Below are positions 26,101 to 34,425 of a stretch of DNA of 48,143 nt, piece by piece. Positions within the stretch are counted from its first letter, which is position 1, and the number at the start of each line of letters is the position of its first letter. The notes beneath the pieces are model-generated. The model was not told the origin of the DNA. It worked only from the letters and a program-made list of their open reading frames with translations, and did no database searches. Position numbers and translations under genes: made by a program. Source of the stretch: Ruminococcus sp. JC304. Its GTDB lineage: Bacteria > Bacillota > Clostridia > Lachnospirales > Lachnospiraceae. Location: positions 122,821 through 170,963 of the forward strand of contig HE978651.1 of assembly GCA_000285855.2 (NCBI GenBank). The letters are read 5' to 3'.

Positions 26101-27768
26101 ATGAGCGAAATGAAGCCTGATTCTGTTGAAACAGAGGAGAGACTTTTGGAAAAAGAACAGGATGTACCTGCGGAAGATAATGATAAAGCTTGTGAAGACA
26201 GTGATCAAGCTTATGAAGACGATGACAAAGCCTATGAAGAGCGGAAAGCTGCCAGACAGGAGCGCCGCAGACGTGAGAAGCGTAAAAGGAGGAACCGTCG
26301 TATTGTAGGCGGGATCCTTGTTGCTGCAGTGGCAGCCATAGGTGTTGGCGTGGGATTTTACGGAGAGGAGCTTCAGACTTTTTTTAAGGAGCAGCAGGTG
26401 AAAATTTCCCAGTTGACAGCAAGCAATAAAAAAGAAGAGAAAAAAGAGACTGCAGAGGATACAAAGAAAGCAGAAGAGACGGAAAAAGAAGAAACAAAGG
26501 AGACAGAGCAGACTTCTGCAAAGGTGGAGGAGACTCCTGCACCTGAGGATAATCAGGAAACAATGACCAAAGAAGAGAAAAAGATATACAAAAGAGCCAA
26601 GCTTTACAGTCAGCAGTATAATTATGACAAGGCAATCAAGGTTCTGAAGGAAAGCTCTTACTATGAGACCAACAGCAGATTTCAGCATGCAGTGGAGGTA
26701 TATCAGAAGAAAAAGGATTCCTGTGTATCCTGGCCTATCGATCAGGTGACACATGTGTTTTATCACACCCTGATCGCAGATACCTCTAAGGCCTTTGACG
26801 GAGATTACAAGGCTGCAGATTACGATCAGGTAATGACCACCATAGATGAATTTAATAAGATCACGCAGAGCATGTATGATAAGGGCTATGTAATGGTAAA
26901 TATTTATGATCTGGCCAAGGTAGATGAGAATGGTAATATGAGCGCAGGAGAAATCCTTCTGCCGCCCGGTAAAGTGCCGTTTGTCCTTTCACAGGATGAT
27001 GTGTGCTATTATCATTATATGGACGGTGACGGATTTGCCACCAAACTGGTGGTGGATGAGAACGGTAAGATCCGCAATGAATATGTAAATGATGATGGAA
27101 GTGTATCTGTGGGAGATTATGATATGGTTCCGCTGATCGACCGTTTTGTAGAAGAGCATCCGGATTTTTCCTATCGGGGAGCTAAGGGAATTGTGGCATT
27201 AACTGGCTATAACGGAATTCTGGGATATCGTACAGATATCAGCTATGAGACACGGCCCGATGATCTGGACCAGAATAAGGTAGACTGGCTGAACAGTCAT
27301 CCTGATTTTAACCTGGATACTGAGAGAGAAGAAGCCAAAAAGGTTGCCCAGGCTATGAAAGAAGAAGGATGGGTCTTTGCCAGCCATACCTGGGGACATT
27401 TGAATGTAAGTCAGATCAGTCTGGAGAGACTCCAGGCAGATACCCAGAAGTTTAAGGAAAATGTGGATCCTCTGATCGGAGGAACAGATATCATTATCTT
27501 TGCTTTTGGTGCAGACCTTACAGGAGTGGAGGACTATTCCGGAGATAAATTTGAGTATCTGAAGAGCCAGGGTTATAATTATTATTGCAATGTGGACTCC
27601 AGTAAATATTACGTGCAGCTCCGTGACAGATATTTCCGCATGGGAAGAAGAAATCTGGATGGATACCGGATGTATTATAATCCGGATCTGTTGGCGGATC
27701 TGTTTGATGCCAGCTCAGTGTTTGATTCTGCCAGACCGGTACCGGTACCGCCTATGGGGCAGAATTAA
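26101..27768 (+). CDS. Membrane-anchored polysaccharide deacetylase, divergent active site
   Basis: A 555-residue protein. A ~70-residue acidic/basic cytoplasmic start is followed by one membrane helix (IVGGILVAAVAAIGVGVGF), a long Lys/Glu/Thr linker and an extracellular NodB-type domain. The family's metal motif 1, usually 'TFDD', appears as VLSQDDV, and motif 2 as FASHTWGHLN (H..xH pair intact); a large insert lies between the two. It probably removes acetyl groups from peptidoglycan or another wall glycan. The ATG at 26101 follows AAAGGAG. A TGGAAA/TATAAT pair with 17-bp spacing (25990-26018) is the likely promoter. It is followed by the lipoprotein trigger factor and another deacetylase. 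Confidence 0.8.
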   Translation: MSEMKPDSVETEERLLEKEQDVPAEDNDKACEDSDQAYEDDDKAYEERKAARQERRRREKRKRRNRRIVGGILVAAVAAIGVGVGFYGEELQTFFKEQQVKISQLTASNKKEEKKETAEDTKKAEETEKEETKETEQTSAKVEETPAPEDNQETMTKEEKKIYKRAKLYSQQYNYDKAIKVLKESSYYETNSRFQHAVEVYQKKKDSCVSWPIDQVTHVFYHTLIADTSKAFDGDYKAADYDQVMTTIDEFNKITQSMYDKGYVMVNIYDLAKVDENGNMSAGEILLPPGKVPFVLSQDDVCYYHYMDGDGFATKLVVDENGKIRNEYVNDDGSVSVGDYDMVPLIDRFVEEHPDFSYRGAKGIVALTGYNGILGYRTDISYETRPDDLDQNKVDWLNSHPDFNLDTEREEAKKVAQAMKEEGWVFASHTWGHLNVSQISLERLQADTQKFKENVDPLIGGTDIIIFAFGADLTGVEDYSGDKFEYLKSQGYNYYCNVDSSKYYVQLRDRYFRMGRRNLDGYRMYYNPDLLADLFDASSVFDSARPVPVPPMGQN

Positions 27769-27796
27769 CGGAGTATAGCGATAGAAGGGAGAGAAT

Positions 27797-29032
27797 ATGA
27801 AGAAAAGAATATATCTTGCCATGCTTGCTGCATGTCTGGCGCTGACAGTGACAGGCTGTGGGGAAAGTGGAAAAACAGGGACAGATACTGCAGAGACACA
27901 GGAGAATTCAGATGGAAAAACTGTGGAGGCAGGGGTTTCCAGGCTGGTTTCTGTTGATAATGTAGATAAATACATCACTTTAGGAGAGTATAAGGGGCTG
28001 ATTCTGGATAATACAGTGGAGGTCATCACAGATGATGATATGCAGGCCAGAATCGACCAGGAGCTTCAGGATAAAGCAGAGGCAGTTTCTGACGGAGCCA
28101 AGGAAGGTGACCTGGTCACAGTGAATTATGTGGGAACTATTGACGGAGAGACTTTTGACGGAGGAACTGCCAATAATTATGATTTTATCATAGGAAACGG
28201 CGGGATGTTCCAGGAGTTTGAGCAGGGTGTGGTTGGCATGAAGAAGGGGGAGACAAAGGAAATTTCTATTGATTTCCCTTCAGATTACAGTGACAGTACA
28301 CTGGCAGGAAAAAAGGCAGACTATAAGGTGACTGTCCAGAATGTCCGCCGTGCTCCTGAGCTTACAGATGAATGGGTAACAAAAAATACAGATTATACCA
28401 CAGTAGAAGAATACCGGGAGGGAACCCGTAAGACTCTGGAAAAGGAAGCCAGGGAATCTGCAGGTGAGGTGCTGAAAAACACGGCGTGGAATACAGTTCT
28501 GGAGAACACAGAGGTAAAGGAATATCCTGAGGCAGATGTGGAAAATGCGATTTCTGAATTTCGTAAAAGTATGGAGGTCTATGCGAAGCAGGCAGATATG
28601 ACACTTGAGGAGTTTGTGGAAAGTCAGGGAATCTCCCAGGATGCTTTTGATGAGCAGAGCCGCCAGTATGCAGAGGGCAAGGTAAAGCAGAACCTGATCG
28701 TTCAGGGTATTATGGATGCAGAGGGACTTTCCCTGGATGATAAGGAAAGCCTTAAGGTGCAGGAGGAGCTTGTAAAACAGATGGGAGCTGCTAATCTTGC
28801 AGAACTGGTAGATACCTACGGGCAGAGCTATGTGGATGAGTCTGTGGGACTGCTGCGGGTGGAAGACTTTATTGTGAAGAATGCGCAGGTGAGTGAAAAG
28901 GCAGCAAACGGAGATACAGTAGCAGATAATGCAGAGGGTGCTGCAGAACAGGCAGAGGATTCTGCATCAGGAGACAGCCAGACAGAAGTGGATCAGAATC
29001 TGGAAGATGAGCTTGGTACAGAGACGGAATAG
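27797..29032 (+). CDS. Extracytoplasmic trigger factor-like lipoprotein (FKBP isomerase)
   Basis: A 411-residue lipoprotein: signal peptide with lipobox TVTGC near residue 20, an FKBP-type peptidyl-prolyl isomerase domain (GDLVTVNYVGTIDGETFDGG ... GVVGMKKGETKEISIDFP), then a long helical trigger-factor C-terminal domain (TDEWVTKNTDYTTVEEYREG onward) and an acidic disordered tail. The ribosome-binding domain of cytoplasmic trigger factor is absent and replaced by the lipid anchor, so it should act as a chaperone/foldase outside the membrane. It starts 29 bp after the first deacetylase gene. Assignment as tig itself would be wrong given the signal peptide. Confidence 0.85.
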   Translation: MKKRIYLAMLAACLALTVTGCGESGKTGTDTAETQENSDGKTVEAGVSRLVSVDNVDKYITLGEYKGLILDNTVEVITDDDMQARIDQELQDKAEAVSDGAKEGDLVTVNYVGTIDGETFDGGTANNYDFIIGNGGMFQEFEQGVVGMKKGETKEISIDFPSDYSDSTLAGKKADYKVTVQNVRRAPELTDEWVTKNTDYTTVEEYREGTRKTLEKEARESAGEVLKNTAWNTVLENTEVKEYPEADVENAISEFRKSMEVYAKQADMTLEEFVESQGISQDAFDEQSRQYAEGKVKQNLIVQGIMDAEGLSLDDKESLKVQEELVKQMGAANLAELVDTYGQSYVDESVGLLRVEDFIVKNAQVSEKAANGDTVADNAEGAAEQAEDSASGDSQTEVDQNLEDELGTETE

Positions 29033-29035
29033 TGA

Positions 29036-29064
29036 TTGTATTTACCGGGTAAATGAGTTATGAT
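29036..29064 (+). promoter_or_regulatory. Promoter of the second polysaccharide deacetylase
   Basis: TTGTAT (29036-29041) and TATGAT (29059-29064) are 17 bp apart in the 89-bp gap after the trigger-factor-like gene. The expected transcription start near 29071 lies 50 bp before the ATG at 29122. Confidence 0.55.
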
Positions 29065-29121
29065 AGAGCAATAAGAGATACTTGACATGAATATTAAACA
29101 AAAAGTGGGGAAAAAGTAACA

Positions 29122-30456
29122 ATGGATAAGCGGGTTTTGCGTGAAAGAATGCGCAGAAAAAAACGTCAGATGATGATCAGGCGCTATACAAGATTAGGCC
29201 TTTATGTCGTGGGACTGATTCTGGCAATTGTATTTGTGGTCAGAGGGATTATAATTCCTGTTGCACATCGTGTAGCCGGAGGCGGTAATACAGAGAAAAC
29301 TGTAGAGGCTCAGGCACAGACTGAGCAGACTGCTGATCCAAATGCAGCAGTGAGACAGCCGCTGAAGGGAAAATCAGATACAGATAAAATAGGCACCATG
29401 ACTGTTGGATGGCATGAGGATTCCAATGGGAAATGGTATCAGAACGCAGATGGTACATATTATGCCGGGGGCTTCCAGGAGATTGACGGACAGACATATG
29501 CCTTCGATTCCAATGGATATTTACAGACCGGCTGGGTAACCAAGGGAGTGAATGATTATTTCTTCAAGGATGACGGTACCTATGATCCGTCTCAGAAGCG
29601 CCCCATGCTGGCGCTGACTTTTGATGATGGTCCGGGACAGTATACAGATGAGTTGCTGGATTGCCTGGAACAGAATAATGCTCATGCAACATTCTTTATG
29701 CTTGGCCAGAATGTCGGTGAATATCCGGATGCACCAAAACGTATGCTGGAACTTGGCTGTGAGATTGGAAGTCATTCCTGGGATCATACACAGCTGACTA
29801 CCATTGATCTTGATGCAGTTGCAAAGCAGTTTTCTGATACAGATGATGCGTTGATTCAGGCATGCGGACAGGCTGCCAGTGTGGCACGTGCGCCTTACGG
29901 AGACGGAAATTCAGATATTTATAATACTGTAAATAAGCCGTTCTTTATGTGGTCTCTGGATACAGAGGACTGGAAGCTTATGGATGCAGATGCAGATTAC
30001 AGTGCGGTAATGAATGGAGATCTGACAGATGGAAGTATCATCCTGATGCATGATATTCATGAGCCATCTGTAAAGGCAGCTTTGAGGCTGATACCAGATC
30101 TTATTGCAAGGGGATATAAACTTGTAACTGTAAGTGAGATGGCAGAAGCCAAGAATGTAACCTTGCAGAATGTATGTTATGTGGATTTCTGGCAGAGTAC
30201 TCTGGACAGCGGACAGGTTCCGGGATATCAGGGCGGTTCTGATGCAGCAGCTTCTGCAGACGGAACAGATGGTACATCTGATGCAAGTACAGACTCTTCT
30301 GACGAAAGTGAGGATTATTCTGATGGAAGTTCAGATTCCGGAGATGGAAGCACAGATGACAGCAGCTATGATGATGGTAGCTATGACGACGGAAGCAATG
30401 ATGATTCCGGAGATTACAGTGATGATAATGTAGATTATGGGGACGGATACGAATAA
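29122..30456 (+). CDS. Polysaccharide deacetylase with choline-binding-type repeats
   Basis: A 444-residue protein with one N-terminal membrane helix (LGLYVVGLILAIVFVVRGII), two glucan/choline-binding-type repeats (GKWYQNADGTYYAGGF and QTYAFDSNGYLQTGW), and a full NodB domain: LTFDDGPG (motif 1), GSHSWDH (motif 2), RAPYGDGN (motif 3), WSLDTEDW (motif 4) and ILMHDIHE (motif 5). All catalytic residues are present, unlike the paralogue at 26101. The last ~75 residues are a Ser/Asp/Gly/Tyr low-complexity tail. It probably deacetylates peptidoglycan, which often raises lysozyme resistance. The symbol pgdA would be plausible but is not given as the substrate is unproven. Confidence 0.9.
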   Translation: MDKRVLRERMRRKKRQMMIRRYTRLGLYVVGLILAIVFVVRGIIIPVAHRVAGGGNTEKTVEAQAQTEQTADPNAAVRQPLKGKSDTDKIGTMTVGWHEDSNGKWYQNADGTYYAGGFQEIDGQTYAFDSNGYLQTGWVTKGVNDYFFKDDGTYDPSQKRPMLALTFDDGPGQYTDELLDCLEQNNAHATFFMLGQNVGEYPDAPKRMLELGCEIGSHSWDHTQLTTIDLDAVAKQFSDTDDALIQACGQAASVARAPYGDGNSDIYNTVNKPFFMWSLDTEDWKLMDADADYSAVMNGDLTDGSIILMHDIHEPSVKAALRLIPDLIARGYKLVTVSEMAEAKNVTLQNVCYVDFWQSTLDSGQVPGYQGGSDAAASADGTDGTSDASTDSSDESEDYSDGSSDSGDGSTDDSSYDDGSYDDGSNDDSGDYSDDNVDYGDGYE

Positions 30457-30493
30457 ACAATGAATTTCAGAGATCTGTCCGGATAAAAGAAAG

Positions 30494-30566
30494 AAGAGCA
30501 GTTCCTGTAAAACTGTGATATATACTCAGAATTGCAGATATATCGCAGAGGGGACTGCTCTTTTTT
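30494..30566 (+). terminator. Terminator after the second deacetylase
   Basis: Arms AAGAGCAGTTCC (30494-30505) and GGGACTGCTCTT (30551-30562) pair with one G-T, enclose 45 nt, and end in T6. It lies 37 bp after the stop. Confidence 0.8.
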
Positions 30567-30618
30567 GATATCTGCAAATTGCTCCGCTGATTTACGTTGA
30601 CCTTTTGCCCCTGATATC
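30567..30618. repeat. Dispersed intergenic element, partial copy
   Basis: GATATCTGCAAATTGCTCCG and the next three bases (30567-30589) match the reverse complement of the element at 43858-43880 at about 21 of 23 positions; TTTTGCCCCT is also shared and a second GATATC closes it at 30613-30618. The order of the shared blocks differs between the two copies. It lies between a terminator and the glgB promoter. Confidence 0.55.
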
Positions 30619-30704
30619 ATGAAATGAAAAGGTTATAGTTAATGATTTTTACAAAAAACACATAAAATCATCAAAAAAATTGTTGAATATACACAGAAAT
30701 ATAA

Positions 30705-30733
30705 TTGACGTAGAGGATGGTCATTGGTATAAT
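30705..30733 (+). promoter_or_regulatory. glgB promoter
   Basis: TTGACG (30705-30710), a 17-bp spacer and a perfect TATAAT (30728-30733). Transcription should begin near 30740, which rules out the in-frame ATG at 30680 and supports the glgB start at 30782. Confidence 0.8.
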
Positions 30734-30781
30734 AAAGGCTATAGAATGACTAAAGGTCAGTTCGTTAAGGGAGGACTCCAG

Positions 30782-32668
30782 ATGGGTGAAAATATGAAAT
30801 TTACAGATTTAGACCAGTATTTATTTGGTCAGGGGACCAACTATGAAGTATATAAAAAATTAGGAGCACATCCTGGTACCCGACGTGGCAAAAAGGGGGT
30901 ATATTTTGCTGTTTGGGCACCTAATGCACAGGCAGTGTCAGTGATCGGAGATTTTAATGGCTGGGATGAGACTGCAAATCCCATGAAGAAAGTGGGCCCC
31001 ATCGGGGTTTATGAGGTTTTTGTACGGGGAGCAGAGATCGGACAACTGTATAAGTTTTTTATTACAGGCGCTCACGGGGAGAAGCTTTACAAAGCAGATC
31101 CCTATGCGAATGAGGCTGAGAAGCGCCCCGGAACTGCATCCAGGATTACAGATATTACAGATTATAAATGGAAAGATGCTACATGGATCAGAAACAGAGA
31201 AAAGTATGATTATAAAACACAGCCCATGGCGATTTATGAAGTACATCCCGGTTCCTGGATGAAGCATGGATGGACAGAAGAGAATGAGGAAGGCTTTTAT
31301 AATTATCGTGAATTAGCCCCTGTTCTTACTGATTATGTGAAGAAGATGGGATATACCCATGTAGAACTGATGGGAATTGCAGAACATCCCTTTGACGGAT
31401 CCTGGGGATATCAGGTGACCGGATATTACGCTCCTACCTCCCGTTATGGAACACCTCAGGATTTCAAATATATGATTGATTATTTCCATCGCAATAAGAT
31501 TGGAGTTATCCTTGACTGGGTGCCGGCACATTTTCCAAAGGATGCCCATGGTCTGGCTAACTTTGACGGAACTGCAGTGTACGAGCATGAGGATCCTAGA
31601 CAGGGAGAGCATCCGGAGTGGGGTACAAAAATATATAATTACGGCCGTCCGGAGGTAAAGAACTTCCTGATCGCCAATGCTCTCTACTGGGTAGAGGAAT
31701 GCCATGTAGACGGACTGCGAGTAGATGCGGTGGCATCCATGCTGTATCTGGACTATGGTAAAAAAGATGGCGAGTGGGTTGCAAATAAGTACGGCGGAAA
31801 TAAAAATCTGGAAGCCATTGATTTCTTTAAGCATCTGAACACAGTAGTGCAGGGAAGAAACCATGGAACTGTTATGATCGCAGAGGAATCTACTGCCTGG
31901 CCGAAGGTTACAGGAGATGTGGAGGAAGAGGGACTGGGCTTCAGCCTGAAGTGGAATATGGGCTGGATGAATGACTTCCTGGAATATATGAAGCTAGATC
32001 CTTATTTCCGTAAATATAACCATAATAAGATGACATTCTCTATGACTTACGCATATAGTGAGAGGTATGTGCTGGTACTTTCCCACGATGAGGTGGTTCA
32101 TCTGAAATGCTCTATGCTGGAAAAGATGCCCGGAAGCCCGGAGGAGAAAGTGAAAAATCTGAAGGCTGCATATTCCTTCATGACCTGTCATCCAGGTAAG
32201 AAGCTTCTGTTTATGGGACAGGATTTCGGACAGCTTAGAGAGTGGAGCGAGGAGAGAGAAATTGACTGGTTCCTGCTGCAGGAAGAACCGCACAGAAAGC
32301 TGCAGGAATATTATGCAGATCTTCTTACGATTTATAAGAAATATCCTGCTCTTTATGCTATGGATAATGATCCGTCCGGTTTTGAGTGGATCAACGCCAA
32401 TGATGGAGACAGGAGTATCTTCAGTTTTGTAAGAAAGTCACCTACAGGAAGAAATAATATTTTGTATGTGGTTAATTTTACTCCTGTGGATCGTCCGGAT
32501 TACAGAGTAGGTGTGCCAAAGAAAAAACAATATAAGCTGATCATGGATGAAGAGGGACTGGTAACAGAAACAAAAACCTTTAAGGCTGAGAAACAGGAGT
32601 GCGATAACAGACCATTTTCCTTTGCATATCCGCTTCCTGCTTACGGAGTTGCAGTATTTACCTATTAA
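30782..32668 (+). CDS. glgB: 1,4-alpha-glucan branching enzyme
   Basis: A 628-residue GH13 branching enzyme that forms alpha-1,6 branches in glycogen. An N-terminal CBM48 domain (YFAVWAPNAQAVSVIGDFNG) precedes the barrel with DWVPAHFPKDAHGL, the nucleophile in GLRVDAVASML (D315), the acid/base in IAEEST (E368) and LSHDEVVH; a C-terminal beta domain ends the protein. The ATG at 30782 has GGGAGG 7 nt upstream and follows the mapped promoter. No other glycogen gene adjoins it, so it is transcribed alone. Confidence 0.95.
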   Translation: MGENMKFTDLDQYLFGQGTNYEVYKKLGAHPGTRRGKKGVYFAVWAPNAQAVSVIGDFNGWDETANPMKKVGPIGVYEVFVRGAEIGQLYKFFITGAHGEKLYKADPYANEAEKRPGTASRITDITDYKWKDATWIRNREKYDYKTQPMAIYEVHPGSWMKHGWTEENEEGFYNYRELAPVLTDYVKKMGYTHVELMGIAEHPFDGSWGYQVTGYYAPTSRYGTPQDFKYMIDYFHRNKIGVILDWVPAHFPKDAHGLANFDGTAVYEHEDPRQGEHPEWGTKIYNYGRPEVKNFLIANALYWVEECHVDGLRVDAVASMLYLDYGKKDGEWVANKYGGNKNLEAIDFFKHLNTVVQGRNHGTVMIAEESTAWPKVTGDVEEEGLGFSLKWNMGWMNDFLEYMKLDPYFRKYNHNKMTFSMTYAYSERYVLVLSHDEVVHLKCSMLEKMPGSPEEKVKNLKAAYSFMTCHPGKKLLFMGQDFGQLREWSEEREIDWFLLQEEPHRKLQEYYADLLTIYKKYPALYAMDNDPSGFEWINANDGDRSIFSFVRKSPTGRNNILYVVNFTPVDRPDYRVGVPKKKQYKLIMDEEGLVTETKTFKAEKQECDNRPFSFAYPLPAYGVAVFTY

Positions 32669-32706
32669 ACATGGTAAAGCGTTAAAAATTCGTGCAAAAT
32701 AAATAA

Positions 32707-32735
32707 TTGCTTTTTCTTTCTGAGTGCGATATAAT
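32707..32735 (+). promoter_or_regulatory. Promoter of the small conserved gene
   Basis: TTGCTT (32707-32712), 17 bp, TATAAT (32730-32735). The start of transcription near 32742 excludes the in-frame ATG at 32724 and fits translation from 32790. Confidence 0.75.
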
Positions 32736-32789
32736 GAGCGCGAACAGGAAGAGTTGGTTAAGTTTGTACATGTTGAAAGGAGAAAAAAC

Positions 32790-33023
32790 ATGAAGGTATC
32801 TAATATTAAAGACATTGATAAATTTTTTGAAGTAGTAGACAGTTGTGATGGCAAGGTGGAATTAGTAACAGGCGAAGGCGACAGACTGAACCTGAAATCC
32901 AAATTATCCCAGTATGTATCTCTGGCAAACATTTTCTCAGGCGGAGAGATTCCGGAACTTGAGATCGTTGCATATGAGAAAGAGGACATTGATAAATTAA
33001 TGAGCTTCATGATCAACGGCTGA
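32790..33023 (+). CDS. Small conserved acidic protein, unknown function
   Basis: A 77-residue protein, MKVSNIKDIDKFFEVVDSCD at the start, with a central VELVTGEGDRLNLKSKLSQY and a closing helix. It resembles short conserved proteins found across Lachnospiraceae whose role I do not know. It has its own strong promoter, an AAAGGAG box 7 nt before the ATG, and its own terminator, so it is a real and probably well-expressed gene. No signal peptide, membrane helix or Cys pair is present. Confidence 0.75.
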   Translation: MKVSNIKDIDKFFEVVDSCDGKVELVTGEGDRLNLKSKLSQYVSLANIFSGGEIPELEIVAYEKEDIDKLMSFMING

Positions 33024-33037
33024 TCATAGAATATACC

Positions 33038-33066
33038 AAGGGGCATGATATCATGCCCCTTTCTTT
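33038..33066 (+). terminator. Terminator of the small conserved gene
   Basis: A perfect 24-bp palindrome (33038-33061, arm AAGGGGCATGAT) followed by TTCTTT. It lies 14 bp after the stop codon. Confidence 0.88.
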
Positions 33067-33211
33067 AAAGAACAAAGTGTGTAAAAAAGCTTTGGAACTG
33101 TAACTGACAGTATACATATACGGCTGGAAACCAGGGGGCGGACTGCTTCCTGGTCAAAGTGCGTTAAGGTACAAGAAACAGTAATCAGAAAGAAAAGGAG
33201 AAAAATGAATC

Positions 33212-34387
33212 ATGGCTACAAAAATTGATATTATTTCCGGTTTCCTTGGAGCCGGCAAAACTACATTGATCAAAAAACTTCTGAAAGAAGCATTTGCAGA
33301 TGAGCAGGTGGTACTGATTGAAAATGAGTTTGGCGAGATCGGTATTGACGGAGGTTTCCTGAAAGAGGCGGGAATCCAGATTCGTGAAATGAATTCCGGA
33401 TGTATCTGCTGCTCCCTGGTCGGTGATTTCGGAACTTCTCTGAAGGAGGTTGTTGAGAAATATCATCCGGACAGAATTCTGATCGAGCCATCCGGTGTAG
33501 GTAAATTATCAGATGTGATCAAAGCAGTACAGGGTGTCCAGGGAGATGTGGATATTGTACTGAACAGCTATACCACTGTGGTAGATGCAAAGAAATGCAA
33601 GATGTATATGAGAAACTTTGGCGAGTTCTTTAATAACCAGGTGGAATATGCGGGAGCGGTTATTATGAGCCGTACGGATATTGTAGATGAGAAAAAAGCG
33701 CAGCAGGCAATGGAGCTTCTTCGTGAGATCAATGGAAAGGCTGCCATCATTACCACTCCGATCGAAAAACTGGATGGTAAGAAGATTCTTGAGGTTATGG
33801 AGAAACCGGTATCTCTGGCAGATGAGATGATGGAGGAAGAGGTTTGCCCGGAATGTGGACATGTGCATGAGCATCATCATCACGATCATGACCATGAATG
33901 TGGCTGCGGCCATGATCATGAGGAACATGAGCACCATCATCACGACCACGACCACGAGTGCGACTGTGGCCATGATCATGAGGAGCATGAGCACCATCAT
34001 CACGACCATGACCACGAGTGCGGCTGCGGCCATGATCATGAGGAGCATGAGCACCATCATCATGACCATGAATGTGGCTGCGGCCATGATCATCACCATC
34101 ATCATGCAGATGAGGTCTTTACAAGTTGGGGACGTGAGACAATCCGTAAATACAGCCAGAATGAATTAAAAGAAATGCTGGATGCGCTGTCTGAATCCGG
34201 GGATTACGGTATTATCCTCCGTGCCAAAGGAATGCTTCCTGCTGAGGACGGAACCTGGATCTATTTTGATATGGTTCCTGAGGAAACAGAAATTCGTGAG
34301 GGTGCACCGGAATATACAGGACGTCTCTGTGTGATCGGTTCCAAATTAAAAGAGGATAAGCTGGCTGAATTATTTAAACTTGCTTAA
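33212..34387 (+). CDS. G3E/COG0523 metal GTPase with tandem His-rich insert
   Basis: A 391-residue CobW/COG0523-type GTPase. Walker A is GFLGAGKTTL, the ENEFGEIGIDG switch follows, and the metal-binding GCICC motif (CxCC) is present; SRTDIVDE stands where the family's NKxD base-recognition motif lies. Residues ~219-297 form a His/Asp/Cys-rich insert built of 20-residue repeats (unit HEHHHHDHDHECGCGHDHEE), then the C-terminal domain begins (TIRKYSQNELKEMLDALSES). Such proteins insert or store zinc, cobalt or nickel; the metal cannot be told, although a CxCC motif with a His stretch fits a zinc metallochaperone. AGGAG is 11 nt before the ATG. A seven-codon frame, MNHGYKN, starts at 33205 with better spacing and overlaps the beginning. 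Confidence 0.9.
   Translation: MATKIDIISGFLGAGKTTLIKKLLKEAFADEQVVLIENEFGEIGIDGGFLKEAGIQIREMNSGCICCSLVGDFGTSLKEVVEKYHPDRILIEPSGVGKLSDVIKAVQGVQGDVDIVLNSYTTVVDAKKCKMYMRNFGEFFNNQVEYAGAVIMSRTDIVDEKKAQQAMELLREINGKAAIITTPIEKLDGKKILEVMEKPVSLADEMMEEEVCPECGHVHEHHHHDHDHECGCGHDHEEHEHHHHDHDHECDCGHDHEEHEHHHHDHDHECGCGHDHEEHEHHHHDHECGCGHDHHHHHADEVFTSWGRETIRKYSQNELKEMLDALSESGDYGIILRAKGMLPAEDGTWIYFDMVPEETEIREGAPEYTGRLCVIGSKLKEDKLAELFKLA
33866..34105 (+). repeat. 60-bp tandem repeat encoding the His-rich insert
   Basis: Units begin at 33866, 33926, 33986 and 34046, each 60 bp and 20 codons, beginning CATGAGCA(C/T)CATCATCA; the fourth has lost 6 bp and grades into a His run. Units differ by a few mostly synonymous changes. 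The in-frame array lies wholly inside the GTPase gene, where unit number could change by slippage without breaking the frame. Confidence 0.9.
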
Positions 34388-34425
34388 TGATGTTGTAAAA
34401 ATAAAAGGTTAAAGGAAATAATATT

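Noticed and set aside
27797-29032. Housekeeping trigger factor (tig)
   Set aside because: A signal peptide with lipobox is present and the ribosome-binding domain is missing.
33509-34105. Long antisense frame rich in Met/Val opposite the His-rich GTPase
   Set aside because: Its composition is the direct complement of the CAT/CAC-rich repeats; it has no ribosome site or family features.
33866-34105. Tandem repeats as a possible CRISPR array
   Set aside because: Units are contiguous, with no spacers, and lie in frame in a gene.
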